NCBI GenBank assembly: GCA_023260935.1 | Contig: JALQTL010000202.1 | Coordinates: 1 to 9,077 of the forward strand | From: Paracoccaceae bacterium | Lineage (GTDB): Bacteria; Pseudomonadota; Alphaproteobacteria; Rhodobacterales; Rhodobacteraceae | Direction: 5' to 3' | DNA: 9,077 nt | Part shown: positions 6,484 to 9,077 of the stretch, one piece after another | Position numbering within the stretch: the first letter of the stretch is position 1 | How the letters are laid out: each line of letters begins with the position of its first letter | Position numbers and translations under genes: made by a program | Notes under the pieces: generated by a model | The model's database searches: none | The model's input: only the letters and a program-made list of their open reading frames with translations | What the model was told of the DNA's origin: nothing

Positions 6484-7496
6484 TCAAACACCCCCATCAC
6501 CCGGCCGAACAGCATGAAGGCCCGCGCGGTGCGGGTATCGGCCAGTTCGACAATCTCGGCATCGGTGGCGTTCTTTTCAAAGGCCTGAAAAGCGCGGTCG
6601 AAAGTGCGCAGGAAATGGTGCCCGGCATCCCGAAATACCGGGTCTTCGCGCATCCGCCCCGAAGTCAGCGCCAAGGACGACCTATCCCGCACGCCACCCA
6701 CCGCCGATACCCCGCCGCCCCTTTCGCCCGCGGCAAAGCGGCGCCACAGTTCTGGGCGGGCCCGGTCGGGGCGCAGGTCATCCATATAGATGCCTTCCTG
6801 GCTGAGCAGGGTCAGTACGTCCTGTGCGGCGCGGATCAGCTTTGCCACCTCGCGGTCTTCCAGCGCCAGACGCAGGGCGCGAAAGCCCTCTTTGTCATCG
6901 GGGCTTTCGGGAAATTGCAGCGCGCGGATCAGATCGCCCACGGAAAGCGGCGGGCGCAGCAGATCGGCCGGGGTGCCAAGCGCAAGGCCTGGCTGTTCGT
7001 CTGTGGCCGCCGCAGGCGCGGGGGCCACAAGGGCGGCCTTGCGATCAGCCGAGGCGACGACAAGCCCCGCATCGCGCCGGCTGGAAAAGGTGGCCAGCAC
7101 GTTTTCGGCATGCTTGGCGGCCTGCGTCAGTTCTTCGATCTTCTTTTCGACCGAAGGCTTCAGGCCGGCCGCCGCTGTTTGCTGGCTGGCGATATAGGCA
7201 TTGCGCATCGCATCGACCGAGGCTTGCAGCCGCGCCGCTTCGGCCCGCAGGATCCGCACGGACCTCAGGGTGGTGGCAGCCGCCCATATCAGGGCAAGCG
7301 GCAGGAAGACCACCAGCAGCGTCATGACAAGACCCAGCGCGCTGGTGCCTTCGGGTGCCGAAAAGACATAGGCCAGTACGGCAATCACCCAGACAACCGA
7401 AAGCAGGCCCGCGACCCCTTCGGTCACTGAAAAGCGCTGCTCCCCGGCGCGGGCAAAGATGCCCAGATCGATCGGTTTTTCGTCACTGTCGGGCAT
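6480..7496 (-). CDS. Coiled-coil membrane protein of unknown function, downstream of greA
   Basis: A 338-residue protein I do not recognise beyond its general shape. A short hydrophilic start (1-26) is followed by two adjacent transmembrane helices (about 27-46 and 53-75), then a charged helix-rich stretch likely to form a coiled coil (about 78-135), an Ala/Pro-rich linker (145-180) and a helical C-terminal domain (185-338) containing SQEGIYMDDL and DAGHHFLRTFDRAFQAF. The hairpin of two helices near the N-terminus puts most of the protein on one side of the membrane, probably the cytoplasm. An AAGGGGG site 4 nt before ATG 7496 supports the start. It lies 26 nt after greA on the same strand, so cotranscription is likely. 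The stop codon overlaps that of the convergent sua5 (TAG and TAA share 6480-6483). Confidence 0.82.
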   Translation of the reverse strand: MPDSDEKPIDLGIFARAGEQRFSVTEGVAGLLSVVWVIAVLAYVFSAPEGTSALGLVMTLLVVFLPLALIWAAATTLRSVRILRAEAARLQASVDAMRNAYIASQQTAAAGLKPSVEKKIEELTQAAKHAENVLATFSSRRDAGLVVASADRKAALVAPAPAAATDEQPGLALGTPADLLRPPLSVGDLIRALQFPESPDDKEGFRALRLALEDREVAKLIRAAQDVLTLLSQEGIYMDDLRPDRARPELWRRFAAGERGGGVSAVGGVRDRSSLALTSGRMREDPVFRDAGHHFLRTFDRAFQAFEKNATDAEIVELADTRTARAFMLFGRVMGVFD

Positions 7497-7522
7497 GGCG
7501 CCCCCTTGAATGCGGATCGGAA

Positions 7523-7993
7523 TCAGAGAAAGCGGATGCCGACCACTTCATAGCTGCGATCACCGCCGGGGGTTTTCACCTCGACACTGTCGCCTTCTTC
7601 CTTGCCGATCAGGGCGCGGGCCAGCGGCGACCGGATGTTCAGCAGACCCCGTTCGATATCGGCCTCGGTCTCGCCCACGATCTGATAGGTCTTTTCCTCG
7701 TCGGTGTCCTCATCCACCAGGGTGACGGTCGCGCCGAACTTGATGGCGCCCGACAGTTTGGCAGGATCGATCACCTCGGCAAGGGACAAGATCCCCTCAA
7801 GCTCCTTGATCCGGCCTTCGATGAAGGACTGTTTTTCGCGCGCGGCGTGGTATTCGGCATTTTCCGAAAGATCACCATGCTCGCGCGCTTCGGCGATGGC
7901 ACGGATCACGGCCGGGCGCTCCACCGATTTCAGCGTTTTCAACTCGCTGTCCAGGGCGTCAAAGCCCCTGCGGGTCATCGGGATCTTTTCCAT
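7523..7993 (-). CDS. greA: Transcription elongation factor GreA
   Basis: A 156-residue GreA, which enters the secondary channel of backtracked RNA polymerase and triggers transcript cleavage. The N-terminal coiled-coil (1-75) has IPMTRRGFDALDSELKTLKS and the tip AREHGDLSENAEYHAAREKQ with the acidic pair Asp41 and Glu44 that sits at the polymerase active site. The C-terminal FKBP-like domain has FGATVTLVDEDTDEEKTY (86-103), SPLARALIGKEEGDSVEV (122-139) and TPGG (141-144). Length matches the 158-residue E. coli protein. The frame stays open to 8050, but ATG 7993 aligns with the family start (MxxIPMT) and has GGTGGA 8 nt upstream; the extra upstream residues are Trp/Phe/Pro-rich and coincide with a leader hairpin. 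Confidence 0.97.
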   Translation of the reverse strand: MEKIPMTRRGFDALDSELKTLKSVERPAVIRAIAEAREHGDLSENAEYHAAREKQSFIEGRIKELEGILSLAEVIDPAKLSGAIKFGATVTLVDEDTDEEKTYQIVGETEADIERGLLNIRSPLARALIGKEEGDSVEVKTPGGDRSYEVVGIRFL

Positions 7994-8268
7994 CGTCATC
8001 ATCCACCAAAAAGGAAACCACGGCCCCCTGCCGGAGGCCATGGCTTGCACGTCTTTGGCTCACCCAAGCGGAAGCGCCTGACAAATGCAAGGGGGCATGG
8101 CGCCGGAAAGCGGCGGGATGTCGCCGGAAGGAAAGAAAGTTGCGATGATGCTGCGATGCGGAAACGAGATGTTGCGTCACGGTTGACCGGGGGCTTCCCA
8201 TGCGGCAATGACGACGGCACAAGACTTGCAGGGGATTCCGGGCCCGCGCCCGAAGTGAAGGACAAGCC
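7994..8268. other. 275-nt divergent intergenic region, greA / ETF-QO
   Basis: This gap must hold the start signals of both greA (minus) and ETF-ubiquinone oxidoreductase (plus). I see the greA leader hairpin at 8008-8046, a GC-rich 5-bp hairpin at 8239-8252 (CGGGC/GCCCG) just ahead of the ETF-QO ribosome-binding site, and two copies of CGCCGGAA (8101-8108 and 8122-8129) 21 bp apart. A TTGACC at 8183-8188 could be a plus-strand -35 box, but nothing 16-18 nt later resembles a -10 box. I found no convincing promoter on the minus strand and no protein gene. Confidence 0.6.
8008..8046 (-). terminator. Terminator-like hairpin in the greA leader (possible attenuator)
   Basis: RNA from the minus strand can fold 8046-8033 (AAGCCAUGGCCUCC) with 8028-8015 (GGGGGCCGUGGUUU) into an uninterrupted 14-bp stem closed by the 4-nt loop GGCA. 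Three of the pairs are G-U. Taken as a terminator, the GC-rich stem ends at 8018 and is followed by UUUCCUUUUU (8017-8008). The greA ribosome-binding site GGUGGA (8007-8002) comes directly after. Read on the plus strand the G-U pairs become A-C mismatches and no T-tract follows, so the structure is specific to greA transcripts. No minus-strand gene lies upstream in the gap, so it is not an ordinary end-of-operon terminator unless an unseen small RNA is there. Confidence 0.65.
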
Positions 8269-9077
8269 ATGAACCAGATCGTTCGCGAAAAGATGGATTA
8301 CGACGTGGTCATCGTGGGGGCCGGGCCTGCGGGGCTTTCGGCCGCGATCCGTCTGAAACAACTGGACAGCGATCTGTCGGTGGTGGTTCTTGAAAAAGGG
8401 TCCGAGGTCGGGGCCCATATCCTTTCGGGTGCGGTGCTGGACCCATCGGGCCTTGATGCGCTGCTGCCCGACTGGCGGTCGATGGATGCGCCGATCAAGG
8501 TGCCGGTCAGGCAGGACAATTTCTACATGCTGGGGCCGGCCGGTCAGGTGCGCATTCCGAACTTTCCGATGCCCCCGCTGATGAACAATCACGGCAACTA
8601 TATCGTGTCGATGGCCAATGTATGCCGCTGGATGGCGGGCGTGGCCGAAGGGTTGGGGGTAGAGATATTCCCCGGGATGTCGTGCAGCGAACTGGTGTAT
8701 GACGGGGACCGCGTGGCCGGCGTTGTGGCCGGCGAGTTCGGCCGCGATCCCGAAACCGGCGAGCCAGGGCCGTCTTACGAACCCGGCATGGAACTGCACG
8801 GCAAATACGTCTTCCTGTCGGAAGGTGTGCGCGGCAGTCTGGCCAAGGAAGTCATCGCGAAGTTTGACCTGTCAAAGGGCAAGTGCCCGCAGAAGTTCGG
8901 CATCGGGATGAAGGAAATCTGGGAGATCGACCCCGCCAAGCACCGCGAAGGAACGGTCACGCATACGATGGGTTGGCCGCTGGGGTCGAACGCGGGGGGC
9001 GGATCTTTCATCTATCATCTGGAAAACAATCAGGTTTATGTCGGTTTCGTGGTTCACCTGAACTATAAAAACCCGCA
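8269..9077 (+). CDS. Electron transfer flavoprotein-ubiquinone oxidoreductase, N-terminal part (runs off right edge)
   Basis: The frame is open from ATG 8269 to the window end (269 residues). The protein takes electrons from reduced ETF through FAD and a 4Fe-4S cluster and delivers them to ubiquinone at the inner membrane. Seen here: the FAD Rossmann motif DVVIVGAGPAGLSAAIRL (12-29) with acidic Glu42 in VVVLEKGSEVGAHILSGA, then MPPLMNNHGNYIVSM, GVEIFPGM, EPGMELHGKYVFLSEGVRGSL, MKEIWEID, THTMGWPLGSNAGGGSF and the end YVGFVVHLNYKNP. These are near-identical to the family consensus. The full protein is about 550 residues, so the quinone-binding region remainder and the C-terminal cluster cysteines lie beyond the edge. 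GAAGGAC 6 nt before the ATG supports the start. It is functionally linked to the acyl-CoA dehydrogenase at 3681-5393. Confidence 0.97.
   Translation, partial: MNQIVREKMDYDVVIVGAGPAGLSAAIRLKQLDSDLSVVVLEKGSEVGAHILSGAVLDPSGLDALLPDWRSMDAPIKVPVRQDNFYMLGPAGQVRIPNFPMPPLMNNHGNYIVSMANVCRWMAGVAEGLGVEIFPGMSCSELVYDGDRVAGVVAGEFGRDPETGEPGPSYEPGMELHGKYVFLSEGVRGSLAKEVIAKFDLSKGKCPQKFGIGMKEIWEIDPAKHREGTVTHTMGWPLGSNAGGGSFIYHLENNQVYVGFVVHLNYKNP

Noticed and set aside
7994..8050. Longer GreA starting upstream (Met codons at 7999, 8002, 8041)
   Set aside because: The added Trp/Phe/Pro-rich residues do not occur in GreA proteins, the sequence there forms the leader hairpin, and the ribosome-binding site is spaced correctly only for 7993.
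8060..8098. 12-residue leader peptide (MPPCICQALPLG) upstream of the greA hairpin
   Set aside because: Its stop lies 14 nt before the hairpin base, as in classic attenuators, but there is no ribosome-binding site in front of the ATG and no run of one regulatory codon. I cannot support it as translated.
8183..8211. TTGACC as the -35 box of an ETF-QO promoter
   Set aside because: The hexamer is good, but the sequence 17 nt later (CAATGA) does not resemble a -10 box and other spacings are no better.
8239..8252. 5-bp GC hairpin before the ETF-QO start as a regulatory RNA element
   Set aside because: Such short GC stems are common by chance in DNA of this composition and it has no further structure or tract.
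7355..8272. 305-codon plus-strand frame across greA and the greA/ETF-QO gap
   Set aside because: It is antisense to a clear GreA and to the membrane protein start, has no family signature, and its end in the gap shows no coding character.

Overview
This 9.1 kb, GC-rich window looks like chromosome from an alphaproteobacterium of the Rhodobacter/Paracoccus group (Rhodobacterales). That reading rests on protein resemblance: a 44-residue aa3-type cytochrome oxidase subunit IV, a DmdC-like acyl-CoA dehydrogenase, a DUF6173-like protein and an alphaproteobacterial-type ETF-ubiquinone oxidoreductase. I see no mobile element, phage gene, CRISPR array, tRNA or rRNA. Gene content is mostly housekeeping and metabolic.

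Layout from left to right. Positions 1-220 (minus) hold the first part of a GNAT acetyltransferase that runs off the left edge. Divergent from it is azlC-azlD (292-1321, plus), a two-subunit branched-chain amino acid exporter with overlapping genes. azlD meets head-on, with no gap, a minus-strand pair: aa3 oxidase subunit IV (1947-2081) followed by a small lipoprotein (1322-1933) that I read as a possible circularly permuted NlpC/P60 (papain-fold) enzyme. Upstream of that pair is a 101-nt gap with a 12-bp inverted repeat interleaved with a candidate promoter. Next is a tightly overlapping minus-strand operon, acyl-CoA dehydrogenase (3681-5393), MBL-fold hydrolase (2647-3684) and DUF6173-like protein (2183-2680).

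Divergent from that operon is sua5/tsaC (5503-6483, plus), for the tRNA t6A modification. Its stop codon overlaps the stop of a convergent coiled-coil membrane protein (6480-7496, minus), which lies 26 nt downstream of greA (7523-7993, minus). After a 275-nt divergent gap comes ETF-ubiquinone oxidoreductase (8269 onward, plus), cut by the right edge.

Two functional themes link genes. The acyl-CoA dehydrogenase passes electrons to ETF, and ETF-QO passes them on to quinone, so both ends of one electron route are here although in separate transcription units. Subunit IV belongs to the terminal oxidase of the same respiratory chain. The most striking non-coding signal is a 14-bp hairpin followed by a U-rich tract in the greA leader, immediately before the greA ribosome-binding site. 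It has the form of an intrinsic terminator/attenuator and recalls the leader terminator that produces GraL RNAs in E. coli greA.
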